Assembly: GCA_963825345.1 (NCBI GenBank) | Contig: CAWGSQ010000012.1 | Span: 434,001-498,000, forward strand | Reading direction: 5' to 3' | DNA length: 64,000 bases | Origin: JACVRW01 sp963825345 | Lineage (GTDB): Bacteria > Actinomycetota > Thermoleophilia > Solirubrobacterales > Thermoleophilaceae | Shown: positions 32,235 through 40,862 of the stretch, piece after piece | How positions within the stretch are numbered: the first letter of the stretch is position 1 | Layout of the letters: each line of letters opens with the position of its first letter | Notes under the pieces: generated by a model | What the model was told of the DNA's origin: nothing | Seen by the model: the letters and a program-made list of their open reading frames with translations, nothing else | Database searches by the model: none | Position numbers and translations under genes: made by a program

Positions 32235-33196
32235 ACACCGCGCAGGCGCAGCTCGGAGCGGTGCTCTCGGCGGGCGGTCCGTCGCTGGCGCGCCTGCTGG
32301 AGCGCACCGAGGGGCGCCTGGCGGAGGTGGCGGAGACCCACGGCGCTGCCCTCGGGGTGCACGCGGCCGGCACGCTCGCAGCGGGCGGGAAGCGCCTGCG
32401 CCCCGTGCTGGTCTTCCTCTGCGGCGACGGCGAGGACGAGCGACTGGTGTCCGCCGGCGCGGCCGTGGAGCTGCTCCACATGGCCACACTCGTCCATGAC
32501 GACGTGCTCGACGCGGCCGAGCTGCGCCGCGGCCGCCCCACGGTCTTCGCCGCGGCCGGCCGCTCGGCGGCCACGGCCACGGGCGACCTCCTCTTCTCGC
32601 GCGCCTTCGCCGAGCTCGCGGCCACCGGCAGCGAGGACGCGGTCCGCGCGCTCTCGACGGCCTCCTCCGCGCTGGCGCGCGGGGAGCTGATGCAACGCGC
32701 CGACGCCTGGGACGAGAACGTGGCGCCAGAGCGCTACCTGGAGCGCTGCCGCCTCAAGACCGCCAGCCTGTTCGAGGCCTCGTGCCGGCTGGGAGCGCTA
32801 TTCGGAGGTCGCCCCGACCTTGCCCCGGCGCTCGGGCAGTTCGGCGAGCGCCTCGGAGTGGCGTTCCAGATGCTGGACGACGTGCTCGACGTGTCCGGGC
32901 CGGCCGAGCGCACCGGAAAGCCGCGCGGGGCGGACCTTCTCGACGGCACCGTGACGCTGCCGCTGATCCTCGCCCGGCGCCAGGATCCGGAGCTGCCGGG
33001 CTCGGTGACCACTCTGCAGGAGGCGGAGGCGGTGTGCGATCGAATCGCCGCCACGGGCGCCCTCGAAGACGCCCGCGGACAGGCACTCGCGCACGTGACC
33101 GCGGCAAAGCAGGCGTTGGACGGTCTCAAGCTCTCCGAGCGGCGCACGCACGCGCTCCAGCTCGTGGCGGACGGCGTCGTCGAGCGCTACGCGTAG
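32231..33196 (+). CDS. Trans-polyprenyl diphosphate synthase
   Basis: A 321-aa head-to-tail prenyl synthase (HepT/IspB/GrcC type). The first Asp-rich motif is LVHDDVLDAAELRRGRPT (about residues 89-106) and the second is FQMLDDVLDVSG (about 213-224). GGKRLRPVLVFL supplies the diphosphate-binding Arg/Lys. Product length cannot be read with confidence. Context suggests the menaquinone side chain. The GTG start overlaps menG (GTGA). Confidence 0.9.
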   Translation: MNTAQAQLGAVLSAGGPSLARLLERTEGRLAEVAETHGAALGVHAAGTLAAGGKRLRPVLVFLCGDGEDERLVSAGAAVELLHMATLVHDDVLDAAELRRGRPTVFAAAGRSAATATGDLLFSRAFAELAATGSEDAVRALSTASSALARGELMQRADAWDENVAPERYLERCRLKTASLFEASCRLGALFGGRPDLAPALGQFGERLGVAFQMLDDVLDVSGPAERTGKPRGADLLDGTVTLPLILARRQDPELPGSVTTLQEAEAVCDRIAATGALEDARGQALAHVTAAKQALDGLKLSERRTHALQLVADGVVERYA

Positions 33197-33236
33197 GGAT
33201 CGCCGTCGCGCGGCCGGCCTGATGGAGGCCTGGGGC

Positions 33237-33677
33237 CTAGAAGTCTTCGGGCAGGATCGCGCCGGCCGCAAGGGCGCCCGTGAAGCGCTCGATCTCGCCA
33301 GCCATGTTGGCGCGCATGAGGCGCTTGTAGTCGCGGGCCAGGGCATCGGCACCGCGGTCGAGCTCCTCGTCGAACAGCTCGACGTTGTCCTGGGTGAACA
33401 CACCCTCGCGGAAGACCTCGCAGTTCGGGCAGTGAAGCAGCACGCTCCAGTTCTCCGGCCCGGCCTCTTCCCACCGGACGGGATAGACGAGCTCCGAGTC
33501 GCACTCGGAGCAGATGTGGAGATCCTGAACCGGCTCAGCAGGGGTAGGCGCCGGCGTCTGAGGCCCGGCGTTCTGCACGTCGTCGGCGAAGTAAACGACC
33601 TCGATCGTCTTCCCGCTCGGAAGCGTGACGCGCTTGGTGAAATGGGTCTGTTCGCCGTTGCTCTCCATCTCTCTCAT
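33237..33677 (-). CDS. Hypothetical protein with CxxC zinc-ribbon-like motif
   Basis: A 146-aa soluble protein. Two CxxC pairs (ICSECDSE and LHCPNCEVF, about 30 residues apart) suggest a zinc ribbon. The N-terminus has KRVTLPSGKTIEVVYFADD. The C-terminus is helical and acidic. I chose the ATG at 33677, which has GGGAG/AGAGG upstream; a second ATG lies at 33668. It follows dcd leftward with 47 bases between and converges on the prenyl synthase gene. No function is known to me. Confidence 0.7.
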   Translation of the reverse strand: MREMESNGEQTHFTKRVTLPSGKTIEVVYFADDVQNAGPQTPAPTPAEPVQDLHICSECDSELVYPVRWEEAGPENWSVLLHCPNCEVFREGVFTQDNVELFDEELDRGADALARDYKRLMRANMAGEIERFTGALAAGAILPEDF

Positions 33678-33724
33678 CCTCTGCTCCCTGTATCGGAAGT
33701 GCGAGGACGAACTTGAAAATAAAT

Positions 33725-34336
33725 TCACGCTGTTTCCGGCTTTGCGCCTGAGGCGTCCGCCGGGCCACCCTCGTAGCGGGATTCCGTGGCCTGGAGCTGG
33801 CCGTGGTAGTGGCTTCCGAGGTCCGGGTGGCCGTAGGGCCGCTCGGCCGCCTGATCAAGTGCCATGAAGGACAGCTGGGCGATCGGCTTGCCGGGCCAGA
33901 GGATGATCGGCACGCGCGTGAGGTTGGTGATCTCAAGCGTCAGCGTGCCGCTGAAGCCGGGGTCGACGAACCCCGCTGTGGCGTGCACGATCAGACCCAG
34001 GCGGCCGAGGCTCGACTTGCCCTCGATCCGGGCCACGATGTCGTCCGGCAGCTCCACCCATTCGACGGTGCTGCCCAGCACGAACTCGCCTGGGTGGATC
34101 ACGAACGAGGCGGTGTCCTCGATCTGCACGTGCTCGGTGACCCCGGTGGGGGGCTCGGCGAGATCGATCGCGGGCAGCCGGTGGTTGTGGAAGACCCGGA
34201 ACGACGTGCCGAGCCGCAGGTCCACACTGGCCGGCTGGACCATCGTGGGATCCCAGGGACGGATCTTGATCCGCTCCTCCTCCACGAGGCGGCGGATCGT
34301 GCCGTCTGACAGAACGGAGCTGATCACCGGGCGCAT
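33725..34336 (-). CDS. dcd: dCTP deaminase
   Basis: A 203-aa trimeric dUTPase-fold enzyme that deaminates dCTP in dTTP synthesis. Conserved motifs are QPASVDLRLGTSFRVF, IHPGEFVLGSTVEWVELP, IEGKSSLGRLGL, ATAGFVDPGFSGTLTLEI and the C-terminal QATESRY. It is not clear whether it is mono- or bifunctional (dCTP deaminase/dUTPase, as in mycobacteria). The ATG at 34336 is used; an in-frame GTG at 34327 has AGG upstream and is possible. Confidence 0.92.
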   Translation of the reverse strand: MRPVISSVLSDGTIRRLVEEERIKIRPWDPTMVQPASVDLRLGTSFRVFHNHRLPAIDLAEPPTGVTEHVQIEDTASFVIHPGEFVLGSTVEWVELPDDIVARIEGKSSLGRLGLIVHATAGFVDPGFSGTLTLEITNLTRVPIILWPGKPIAQLSFMALDQAAERPYGHPDLGSHYHGQLQATESRYEGGPADASGAKPETA

Positions 34337-34373
34337 CCTCGCAACTCATCCTGCCGGACGCAGGCACCCCAGC

Positions 34374-34379
34374 TACCAT
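34374..34379 (+). promoter_or_regulatory. Possible tatA -10 (TACCAT)
   Basis: TACCAT lies 11 bases upstream of the tatA ATG in the 54-base divergent gap with dcd. No ribosome binding site is visible. Confidence 0.4.
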
Positions 34380-34390
34380 TGGCGTTACCC

Positions 34391-34654
34391 ATGTGGACTC
34401 CAGGGCCCCTAGAGATCATCGTCGTCCTAGTCATCGTGCTGATCGTGTTCGGCCCGAAGCGGCTGCCGGACCTGGGCCGTTCTCTGGGTCGTGGCATGCG
34501 CGAGTTCAAGGACTCGGTGACCGGCAAGGACAAGGACGAGCTGCCCGAGGCCTCTCACGTCGAGGAGCACGAGCAGACGACCGTCAAGCCCGAGCCTGCG
34601 ACCGTCACGGCCGAGCCGACGACGGTCCCGCCGGCCAGCGAGCAGAAGTCCTAG
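34391..34654 (+). CDS. tatA: Twin-arginine translocase subunit TatA
   Basis: An 87-aa Tat pore component. One membrane segment (LEIIVVLVIVLIVFGPKRLP) with the conserved FGPKRLPDLGRSLG amphipathic helix is followed by an acidic, Glu/Thr/Pro-rich tail. The ATG at 34391 is preferred to upstream TTG/GTG codons. tatC follows after 20 bases. The Rieske protein and perhaps other exported proteins in the window are probable clients. Confidence 0.95.
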   Translation: MWTPGPLEIIVVLVIVLIVFGPKRLPDLGRSLGRGMREFKDSVTGKDKDELPEASHVEEHEQTTVKPEPATVTAEPTTVPPASEQKS

Positions 34655-34674
34655 CCGCAGGAGCCGCGTAGCGC

Positions 34675-35454
34675 GTGCGGCGGATTCGGCCGATCTCTCA
34701 CGAGGACCGGCTCTCGGTCGTCGACCATCTCGACGAGCTGCGCAGCAGGCTGATCGTCAGCGCCCTCGCCTTCGTGGTGGCCTGGGGCCTCACCGCCTGG
34801 CAGAACGAGCTGGTGCTGGACATCATGAACGCCCCACTGCCGGACGGGCCAAAGGGCAAGCAGATCGAGCCGATCACGCTGGGCCCGGCCGAGGCCTTCT
34901 ACACGACGCTCACACAGGCGGCGTACTTCGCCTTGCTGATCGCGCTGCCGGTGATCCTCTACCAGATCTACGCGTTCGTCCTGCCGGCCTTCAGCCCGCA
35001 GGAGCGCCGCGTTGCCACGCCGATGCTCATGATGGTTCCGGTCCTGTTCATCCTCGGTGTGGTCTTCTGCTACTTCGTGGTCCTCACCCCGGCGCTCCAG
35101 TTCCTGCTCAACTTCAACGCCGATCAGTTCAACACCCAGGTCCGCGCGCGCGACTACTACTCGTTCGTGACCCTGCTGCTACTCGCCATGGGGCTGGGCT
35201 TCCAGATCCCGGTTGGCGTGCTGGCGGCGTGCAAGCTCGGGCTCACGAGCGCCGAGAAGCTGCGCCGCAGTCGCCGCTACGCGATCGTGGGCATCGTCGT
35301 CCTGGCGTCGCTCCTGCCGACGCTCGACCCGCTCACGCTGATCCTCGAGTCGATACCGCTCTACGCCCTCTACGAGCTGAGCATCCTGCTGGCGGCTCGA
35401 TTCGGCGCTCCCGTGCACCAGGTCGGCGACGAGCCCGCCACAGAGGGCCTGTAG
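34675..35454 (+). CDS. tatC: Twin-arginine translocase subunit TatC
   Basis: The 259-aa receptor for twin-arginine signal peptides, with six membrane segments. The N-terminal signature is VVDHLDELRSRLIVSALAF. The first periplasmic loop has GPAEAFYTTLTQAAYFALL, and FGLGF-type sequence appears as MGLGFQIPVGVL. The GTG start is used. Two further membrane-anchored genes follow in the same direction. Confidence 0.95.
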   Translation: MRRIRPISHEDRLSVVDHLDELRSRLIVSALAFVVAWGLTAWQNELVLDIMNAPLPDGPKGKQIEPITLGPAEAFYTTLTQAAYFALLIALPVILYQIYAFVLPAFSPQERRVATPMLMMVPVLFILGVVFCYFVVLTPALQFLLNFNADQFNTQVRARDYYSFVTLLLLAMGLGFQIPVGVLAACKLGLTSAEKLRRSRRYAIVGIVVLASLLPTLDPLTLILESIPLYALYELSILLAARFGAPVHQVGDEPATEGL

Positions 35455-35455
35455 C

Positions 35456-35461
35456 TAGCCT
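35456..35461 (+). promoter_or_regulatory. Possible -10 (TAGCCT) for the TPR-like gene
   Basis: TAGCCT lies 9 bases upstream of the ATG at 35471, directly after the tatC stop. No ribosome binding site is seen. Confidence 0.35.
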
Positions 35462-35470
35462 ACGCCGCGC

Positions 35471-36133
35471 ATGCTGTTCGACCTGAGAGGGCGCCGCCGC
35501 CGGGCGGTGCAAGTCACGTATCTCTTCCTTGCGCTGCTGATGGGCGGCGGCCTTGTGCTGTTCGGAATCGGAGGCAGCGTCTCCGGTGGCCTGATCGACG
35601 CCTTCAAGGGCACTGGCGGAGGCGGGAGCACGGACAGCGCGCTCGAGGACCGAGTCGACAAGCAGGAGGAGCGGCTCGCCGCGAATCCGCAGAACGCCGC
35701 GGTGCTCCAGACCCTGGTTCGCGATTACTACTCGCTCGCCACGAGCCAGCGCGAGAGCGGCACGATCGGATTCCCGGACGATGCCAAGGACGAGCTGCGT
35801 AAGTCGGGGGTGTATTGGCAGCGCTACCTGGCCGCGGCGAAGGGCAATCCGAGCCCGGAGGCCGCGAGCGTCGCGCTCCAGATCTACGCCCCGACTGCCC
35901 TCAACAAGCCCAAGGAGCTCCAGAAGGCGGGTGCGATCCTCGCGCAGGACTCGAACGACGTGGCCTCCTACCTCCGGCTTGTGTCCTACGCGGCTGCTGC
36001 CGGCGACACCCGGACGGCCGACCTGGCTGCCAAGAAGGCCGTGGACCTCGCGCCGAAGGACCAGCGTAAGCAGGTCAAGCAGCAGGCCGAGGAGCTGAAG
36101 AAGCCACCGGACCAACAACCGCCGAGCGGCTAA
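35471..36133 (+). CDS. Membrane-anchored TPR-like protein
   Basis: A 220-aa protein with a short basic N-terminus, one membrane segment (YLFLALLMGGGLVLFGIGG), a Gly-rich linker, then a helical region with TPR-like spacing (LAANPQNAAVLQTLVRDYYSLA; YLRLVSYAAAAGDTRTADLA). The tail is Lys/Gln/Pro-rich. It resembles anonymous tetratricopeptide proteins found near tat genes. The function is unknown; a scaffold role at the membrane is plausible only by analogy. Confidence 0.72.
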   Translation: MLFDLRGRRRRAVQVTYLFLALLMGGGLVLFGIGGSVSGGLIDAFKGTGGGGSTDSALEDRVDKQEERLAANPQNAAVLQTLVRDYYSLATSQRESGTIGFPDDAKDELRKSGVYWQRYLAAAKGNPSPEAASVALQIYAPTALNKPKELQKAGAILAQDSNDVASYLRLVSYAAAAGDTRTADLAAKKAVDLAPKDQRKQVKQQAEELKKPPDQQPPSG

Positions 36134-36135
36134 CG

Positions 36136-36141
36136 TACGCT
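36136..36141 (+). promoter_or_regulatory. Possible -10 (TACGCT) for the STAS gene
   Basis: TACGCT lies 8 bases before the ATG at 36150, with no ribosome binding site between. Confidence 0.4.
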
Positions 36142-36149
36142 ACCCACCC

Positions 36150-36509
36150 ATGAACTTTCACATCGAAGACGAAGCCGTAGACGACTCGACCCATGTGATC
36201 GAGCTCGGCGGCGAGGTCGACCTCTACACCGCCCCGGAGTTCAAGGAGCGGATGGTCGAGCTGATCGAGTCCGGCAAGAAGCAGATCGTGGTCGACCTGT
36301 CCAAGGCGACGTTCATCGATTCCACCACGCTGGGCGTGCTGGTGGGCGGCGTAAAGCGCCTGCGGCCGGCCGGCGGCTCGCTCGCCCTCGTGTGCACCGA
36401 CGAGAACATCACGAAGATCTTCGAGATCACTGGACTCGACCGCGTCTTTCCAATCCACTCCTCGCGCGAAGAGGCGCTGGAGGCAGTCAGAACAGGTGCC
36501 ACTGACTAA
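36150..36509 (+). CDS. STAS-domain anti-sigma factor antagonist
   Basis: A 119-aa SpoIIAA/RsbV-like protein. The STAS fold is clear: VIELGGEVDLYTAPEFKERM, IVVDLSKATFIDSTTLGVLV, where the Ser of FIDSTTLG is the usual phosphorylation site, and GGSLALVCTDENITKIFEITGL. Such proteins bind RsbW/SpoIIAB-type kinases to release a sigma factor. No partner kinase is adjacent; an RsbW-like gene lies at 52091-52465. tRNA-Lys follows. Confidence 0.92.
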   Translation: MNFHIEDEAVDDSTHVIELGGEVDLYTAPEFKERMVELIESGKKQIVVDLSKATFIDSTTLGVLVGGVKRLRPAGGSLALVCTDENITKIFEITGLDRVFPIHSSREEALEAVRTGATD

Positions 36510-36512
36510 GAT
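36507..36512 (+). promoter_or_regulatory. Possible -10 (TAAGAT) of tRNA-Lys
   Basis: TAAGAT overlaps the stop codon of the STAS gene and lies 9 bases before the mature tRNA, a spacing like that of tRNA-Ile. Confidence 0.4.
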
Positions 36513-36521
36513 CACCTGCCC

Positions 36522-36594
<73 letters not shown>

Positions 36595-36611
36595 TAGTCG
36601 CCCGGGTCTGA

Positions 36612-37613
36612 TCAAGCCCGCCCGAGCCAGGAGTCCTCGAGCAGCGAGAAGAGCGACTCGCTCGGGCCCGAGAGCCACCTCTCGTCGACCTCGTCGGGGC
36701 TGTACGCGCTCACCGAACGGTGCCAGGTGAGCGCTCGCGCGATCTTCCCCACACGGCAAGCGAGCTCGAGCAGCTCGACGAGCTCGGCGTGCGGGGCGAG
36801 GTCGCCGAACGGGCCGAGGTAGCCGTCGCGGAGCCGCGCACGGGTCGAGTCGCTCATGGGCACCCAGCCGAGCGCGAGCATGCTGGCGAAGGGATGTGCG
36901 AGGACGCCGTCGCCCCAGTCGTAGAAGCGAGGGTCGCTCGGCTCGCCGAGGATGTTCCAGGCGTGTAGGTCGTTGTGGTCCAAGCTCGGCTGAACGACGC
37001 TGCCGCTGAGCCGGTCGCACCACGCCGCGACGGTCTCGCGCATGCCGACCACCTCGGCCAGGCGGGCTCGCTCCGACTCGTCTCCGCGGCGCTCGACATA
37101 CGCCCGCACGGCGTCCACCGCCTCCTCGAAGCGCGACGGCATGACCTCGGGGCGCATGTCGCTGACCCCAAGTTCCAGCAGCTCCTGAGAATGCGGGATG
37201 AGGTCGCGCTGGAGGCGGGCGTACGCGGGCAGGGCGTCGCCGAGAGCGGCGACCAGGGTCGGGCCCTCGAGGCGGTCCCCGAAGGACGGGCCGCCGTCCG
37301 GCAGTAGCACCCAGGCTCGCTCCATGGACACGCCGAGCGGGGTCAGCACCCTGTCGGGGGCGATGTCCTGTAGGAGCCCGTACAGGCCCACCTCGAACCT
37401 CGCCGCCGGGCCCGTTGCCTTGAGCCAGACCGGCCCGCCCGACACGGGAACGCGGAAGACCGCCGCCCAGGGACGCATGCTGCGCTCCTCGGGCTCGCCC
37501 ATGCGGTCGAGCCCGGCATCCGCGAGCCGCTCGTCGACCCAGGCGGTCGCGCGGTGGAGCCAGCTCTCCGACGACCAGACCGCCACACCGTGCTCGAACC
37601 GCTCCCCGCTCAT
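36612..37613 (-). CDS. Aminoglycoside phosphotransferase (APH)-like kinase
   Basis: A 333-aa protein kinase-like phosphotransferase. The catalytic loop is LDHNDLHAWNIL (Brenner-type HxD...N) and the metal-binding Asp lies in FYDWGDGVLAHPF. FRVPVSGGPVWLKATGP supplies the ATP-binding Lys. The substrate is unknown; many such proteins phosphorylate small alcohols or sugars rather than antibiotics. I chose the ATG at 37613 because TATCTT lies 9 bases upstream. An ATG at 37637 would overlap the divergent gene's start. Confidence 0.82.
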   Translation of the reverse strand: MSGERFEHGVAVWSSESWLHRATAWVDERLADAGLDRMGEPEERSMRPWAAVFRVPVSGGPVWLKATGPAARFEVGLYGLLQDIAPDRVLTPLGVSMERAWVLLPDGGPSFGDRLEGPTLVAALGDALPAYARLQRDLIPHSQELLELGVSDMRPEVMPSRFEEAVDAVRAYVERRGDESERARLAEVVGMRETVAAWCDRLSGSVVQPSLDHNDLHAWNILGEPSDPRFYDWGDGVLAHPFASMLALGWVPMSDSTRARLRDGYLGPFGDLAPHAELVELLELACRVGKIARALTWHRSVSAYSPDEVDERWLSGPSESLFSLLEDSWLGRA

Positions 37614-37622
37614 GAGCCTGCC

Positions 37623-37628
37623 AAGATA
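37623..37628 (-). promoter_or_regulatory. Possible -10 (TATCTT) for the APH-like gene
   Basis: TATCTT on the minus strand ends 9 bases before the ATG at 37613 and favours this start over the ATG at 37637, which lies upstream of it. Confidence 0.4.
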
Positions 37629-37635
37629 GGCGGCC

Positions 37636-38457
37636 ATGTCCAACGAGGTCGCTGCGCCCACCACCACGGTCGAGCTCGCATGCGTCGACGGCAGCTTCAC
37701 GCTGTCGCACGAGGCGACGATTCCGGCCACCGACGACGGCCTGCTCCGCGGGGACGGCGTCTTCGAGGTCATCCGCGTCTACGACGGGAAGCCGTTCGCG
37801 CTCACCGACCATCTCGACCGGATCGAGCGTTCGGCGGCGAACCTTCGCCTGGACAATGTGCCGCGAGGCGAGCTGGAGAGCGAGATTCCGGAGCTGCTCG
37901 ACCAGCGTGGCGGCGCGCAGTTCGACGGCTGCCTGCGCATCGTGCTCACCCGCGGCGGCCACCGGCTCCTGCTCACCGAGCCGCTGCCGCCCACGCCGGA
38001 GCGGGTGCGGCTGGGCGTTGTCGAATACGCGCCCACGCGCGTCCTCGACGGCATCAAGTCGCTCTCGTACGGGGCGAACATGCTCTGCGGGCGGCTGGCG
38101 CGCGAACGCGGCTTCGACGAGGCCCTCCTAGTGACGCCGCACGGGCGCGTGCTCGAGGCGCCCACCTCCACCTTCTTCTGGGTCGACCCGGCCGGCACGC
38201 TCAACACGCCGCCGCTCAGCGAGCACATCCTGGCCTCGATCACACGTGATCGCGTGCTGAAGGTCGCCCAGGTCACCGAGCGCCCGTGCACCATGGACGA
38301 CGTGCGTGAGGCGAGCGAGGCGTTCCTCGCGTCGACGCTTCGGGAGGCGCAGTCGGTGGCCGCGGTGGAGGACATCGAGCTTCCGGAGGGTGAGCGCACA
38401 CGGGAGACGCGCGATGCGCTCCGGGCCCGTATCGCGGAGGAGCTCGCGGCGAGCTAG
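37636..38457 (+). CDS. Class IV aminotransferase (PabC/IlvE/DAAT-like)
   Basis: A 273-aa fold-type IV PLP enzyme. Motifs are DDGLLRGDGVFEVIRVYDGK at about residues 35-54, HLDRIERSAANLRL, the PLP lysine in GIKSLSYGANML, and DEALLVTPHGRVLEAPTSTFF. This family includes 4-amino-4-deoxychorismate lyase, branched-chain aminotransferase and D-amino acid aminotransferase. The short length favours PabC- or DAAT-like activity, but I cannot separate them by eye. Confidence 0.87.
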   Translation: MSNEVAAPTTTVELACVDGSFTLSHEATIPATDDGLLRGDGVFEVIRVYDGKPFALTDHLDRIERSAANLRLDNVPRGELESEIPELLDQRGGAQFDGCLRIVLTRGGHRLLLTEPLPPTPERVRLGVVEYAPTRVLDGIKSLSYGANMLCGRLARERGFDEALLVTPHGRVLEAPTSTFFWVDPAGTLNTPPLSEHILASITRDRVLKVAQVTERPCTMDDVREASEAFLASTLREAQSVAAVEDIELPEGERTRETRDALRARIAEELAAS

Positions 38458-38549
38458 CGCGAGCGCCGGTCGATCTGGTGCGAGACGTACCAGGCCACGT
38501 GCTTCGCCCCACCGGTCACGATTTTCACGGCGCCGACTGCGCCTGCGAT

Positions 38550-38555
38550 TAGCTT
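38550..38555 (+). promoter_or_regulatory. Possible wecB -10 (TAGCTT)
   Basis: TAGCTT lies 7 bases upstream of the ATG in the 105-base gap after the aminotransferase gene. No ribosome binding site is present. Confidence 0.4.
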
Positions 38556-38562
38556 CCTTGCC

Positions 38563-39630
38563 ATGCGGATCGTCACTGTAGTCGGGAACCGCCCGCAGTT
38601 CGTCAAGGCGGCGGCCGTGTCGCGGCTGCTCAGGGAGCGGGCGGACGAGCTGATCGTGCACACGGGCCAGCACTACGACGACGAGCTCTCGCGCGTGTTC
38701 TTCGACGAGCTGAGCGTGCCCGCACCCGACCGCGAGCTCGACGCCGGCGGTGGCACGAACACCGCCCAGACGGCCCGCATCCTCGCCGCGCTCGAACCGG
38801 TGCTGGCCGAGCTGAGCCCGTCCCTGGTGCTCGTCTACGGCGACACCAACTCCACCCTCGCGGGCGCGCTCGCCGCGTCGCAGGCGGGGATCCCGACCGG
38901 ACACGTGGAGGCGGGGATGCGCTCCTTCGACCGCTCCATGCCCGAGGAGTTGAATCGGGTCCTGACCGACCACGCGAGCGAGCTCCTGCTGTGCTCGACC
39001 GAGACCGCGATGGTGAACCTGGAGCGCGAGGCCGTCCGCGGCGAATCTCACCTGGTGGGGGACGTGATGGCGGACGTGTCGCTCGCCTTCCGCGACATCG
39101 CGGAGGAGCGCTCTCAGGTCCTTGACCAGCTCGGGCTCGAGGAGGGCTCCTACCTCGTGGTGACCGCGCACCGCGCGGGGAACGTCGACCGCCCGGAGCG
39201 GCTCGAGGCGCTTGTGGCCCTGCTCGAGGCGCTGCCCGCGCCGGTGGTGCTGCCGCTGCACCCGCGCACGCGCGAACGGCTGACGGCCGCCGGGCTGATG
39301 GACCGGCTCGACGGGATCAAGGTCGTGCCGCCGCTTGGCTACCTCGACTTCATGAAGCTCGCCCGGCACGCGCGCGCGGTGCTCACCGACTCGGGCGGGG
39401 TCCAGAAGGAGGCGTACCTCCTGGGTGTCCCGTGCGTGACCCTGCGCGACACCACGGAATGGGTCGAGACCGTCGAGGCCGGCTGGAACACGCTGGTGGA
39501 CCTCGATCCCGCCGCGGCACTCGCGGCGCTGGAGCGCCGCCCGCCTGAGGACCGACCCGAGCTGTACGGTGGCGGGCACGCTGCCGAGCGCGTTTGCGAG
39601 GTGCTCGACGCCTACACTCAGCGCCTATGA
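38563..39630 (+). CDS. wecB: UDP-N-acetylglucosamine 2-epimerase (non-hydrolysing)
   Basis: A 355-aa GT-B-fold enzyme converting UDP-GlcNAc to UDP-ManNAc. Motifs are VVGNRPQFVKAAAVSRLL at the N-terminus, VHTGQHYDDELSRVFFDEL, VYGDTNSTLAGALAA, GHVEAGMRSFDRSMPEELNR, LPLHPRTRERL and LTDSGGVQKEAYLLGVP. It starts a four-gene nucleotide-sugar string and overlaps the next gene (ATGA). Confidence 0.95.
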   Translation: MRIVTVVGNRPQFVKAAAVSRLLRERADELIVHTGQHYDDELSRVFFDELSVPAPDRELDAGGGTNTAQTARILAALEPVLAELSPSLVLVYGDTNSTLAGALAASQAGIPTGHVEAGMRSFDRSMPEELNRVLTDHASELLLCSTETAMVNLEREAVRGESHLVGDVMADVSLAFRDIAEERSQVLDQLGLEEGSYLVVTAHRAGNVDRPERLEALVALLEALPAPVVLPLHPRTRERLTAAGLMDRLDGIKVVPPLGYLDFMKLARHARAVLTDSGGVQKEAYLLGVPCVTLRDTTEWVETVEAGWNTLVDLDPAAALAALERRPPEDRPELYGGGHAAERVCEVLDAYTQRL

Positions 39631-40862
39631 AGATCGGAATAGTTGGCCTCGGCTACGTCGGCCTCCCGCTCGCGATTTCGTTCTGCGAGGCGGGTCACGA
39701 CGTGGTCGGCGTGGATACGGACACGCGCGTGGTGGATGCGCTCGCGGCCGGCCGCTCGCACGTGGAGGACGTGCCGGACGAGGCACTCGCCTCGATCTCT
39801 GAGCGCTTCCACCCGACCTCGCGCTACGCCGACCTGGCGAAGGTCGACGCGATCATCGTCGCCGTGCCGACCCCGCTCACTCGCAATCGCGAGCCCGACC
39901 TCCAGCCGCTGATCGCCACCGGCACCGCCTTGCGGGGCGTGCTCCAGGCGGGTCAGCTGGTGGTGCTCGAGTCCACCACCTATCCGGGCACGACACGCGA
40001 TCAGTTCGTGCCGCTGCTCGAGGAGTCGGGCCTCGCCGCGGGGCGCGACTTCTTCGCGGCGTTCTCGCCCGAGCGCATCGATCCCGGGCGCACCGATTAC
40101 ACGATGCGCAACACCCCAAAGGTGGTGGGCGGCCTCACCGACGAGTGCCGCCGCCGTGCCGTGGAGCTGTACGGCGAGGTCTGCGACGAGATCGTGGAGG
40201 TCTCGACACCCGAGGCGGCGGAGCTCACCAAGCTGCTCGAGAACGTCTTCCGCTCGGTGAACATCGCCCTCGTGAACGAGCTGGCGATTCTGTGCGACCG
40301 CATGGGCATCGACATCTGGGAGGTCATCGATGCCGCGGCCACCAAGCCCTACGGGTTCATGTCGTTCAAACCGGGGCCGGGCATGGGCGGTCACTGCCTG
40401 CCCGTGGATCCCTTCTACCTCGCCTGGCGGGCGCGCGAGTTCGACATGCAGACGGAGTTCATCGAGCTGGCGGGTGAGGTGAACCAGCGCATGCCGTACT
40501 TCTGCGTCGAGCGGATCGCGCGGGCGCTGAACGACCACTCGAAGGCGGTGCGCGGGTCGCGCATCGGGATCTTCGGCGTGTCGTACAAGCCCGGTGTGGG
40601 CGACCTTCGTGAGTCGCCGGCGCTGCGGATCATGCGGCTGCTGCGGGAGCAGGGCGCGGAGCTCGTCTACCACGACGACTTCATCCCGGAGCTGACCGAG
40701 CACGGGCTGAGCTCCGAGTGGCCTGAGGATGTGGACTGCGCCGTGATCGTGACCGCCCATCCGGGGCTCGACCTCGAGCGCGTGGTCCGCGAGGCGCCGC
40801 TCGTGGTCGACTTCCGCGGAGTCACGCGCGGCATCGAGGCATCGAACCTCGTGCGCCTGTGA
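39627..40862 (+). CDS. wecC: UDP-N-acetyl-D-mannosaminuronate dehydrogenase-type enzyme
   Basis: A 411-aa UDP-sugar 6-dehydrogenase. The NAD-binding site is GIVGLGYVGLPLAISF at the N-terminus. The central domain has ESTTYPGTTRD, SPERIDPGRTDY, and the catalytic Cys region GPGMGGHCLPVDPFYL. The C-terminus has GVSYKPGVGDLRESPALRIM. Pairing with wecB suggests UDP-ManNAc as substrate and UDP-ManNAcA as product. A related UDP-GlcNAc 6-dehydrogenase (WbpA type) is the alternative, since a WlbA-like oxidoreductase follows. Confidence 0.9.
   Translation: MKIGIVGLGYVGLPLAISFCEAGHDVVGVDTDTRVVDALAAGRSHVEDVPDEALASISERFHPTSRYADLAKVDAIIVAVPTPLTRNREPDLQPLIATGTALRGVLQAGQLVVLESTTYPGTTRDQFVPLLEESGLAAGRDFFAAFSPERIDPGRTDYTMRNTPKVVGGLTDECRRRAVELYGEVCDEIVEVSTPEAAELTKLLENVFRSVNIALVNELAILCDRMGIDIWEVIDAAATKPYGFMSFKPGPGMGGHCLPVDPFYLAWRAREFDMQTEFIELAGEVNQRMPYFCVERIARALNDHSKAVRGSRIGIFGVSYKPGVGDLRESPALRIMRLLREQGAELVYHDDFIPELTEHGLSSEWPEDVDCAVIVTAHPGLDLERVVREAPLVVDFRGVTRGIEASNLVRL

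Noticed and set aside
36612..37613. Antibiotic-resistance kinase
   Set aside because: The fold is APH-like, but this superfamily is broad and nothing in the sequence or context points to an aminoglycoside substrate.
37614..37637. Second shared CATG start (APH-like gene at 37637 and aminotransferase at 37636)
   Set aside because: The ATG at 37613 has a TATCTT element 9 bases upstream, which lies downstream of 37637, so the shorter start is preferred and the starts are not shared.
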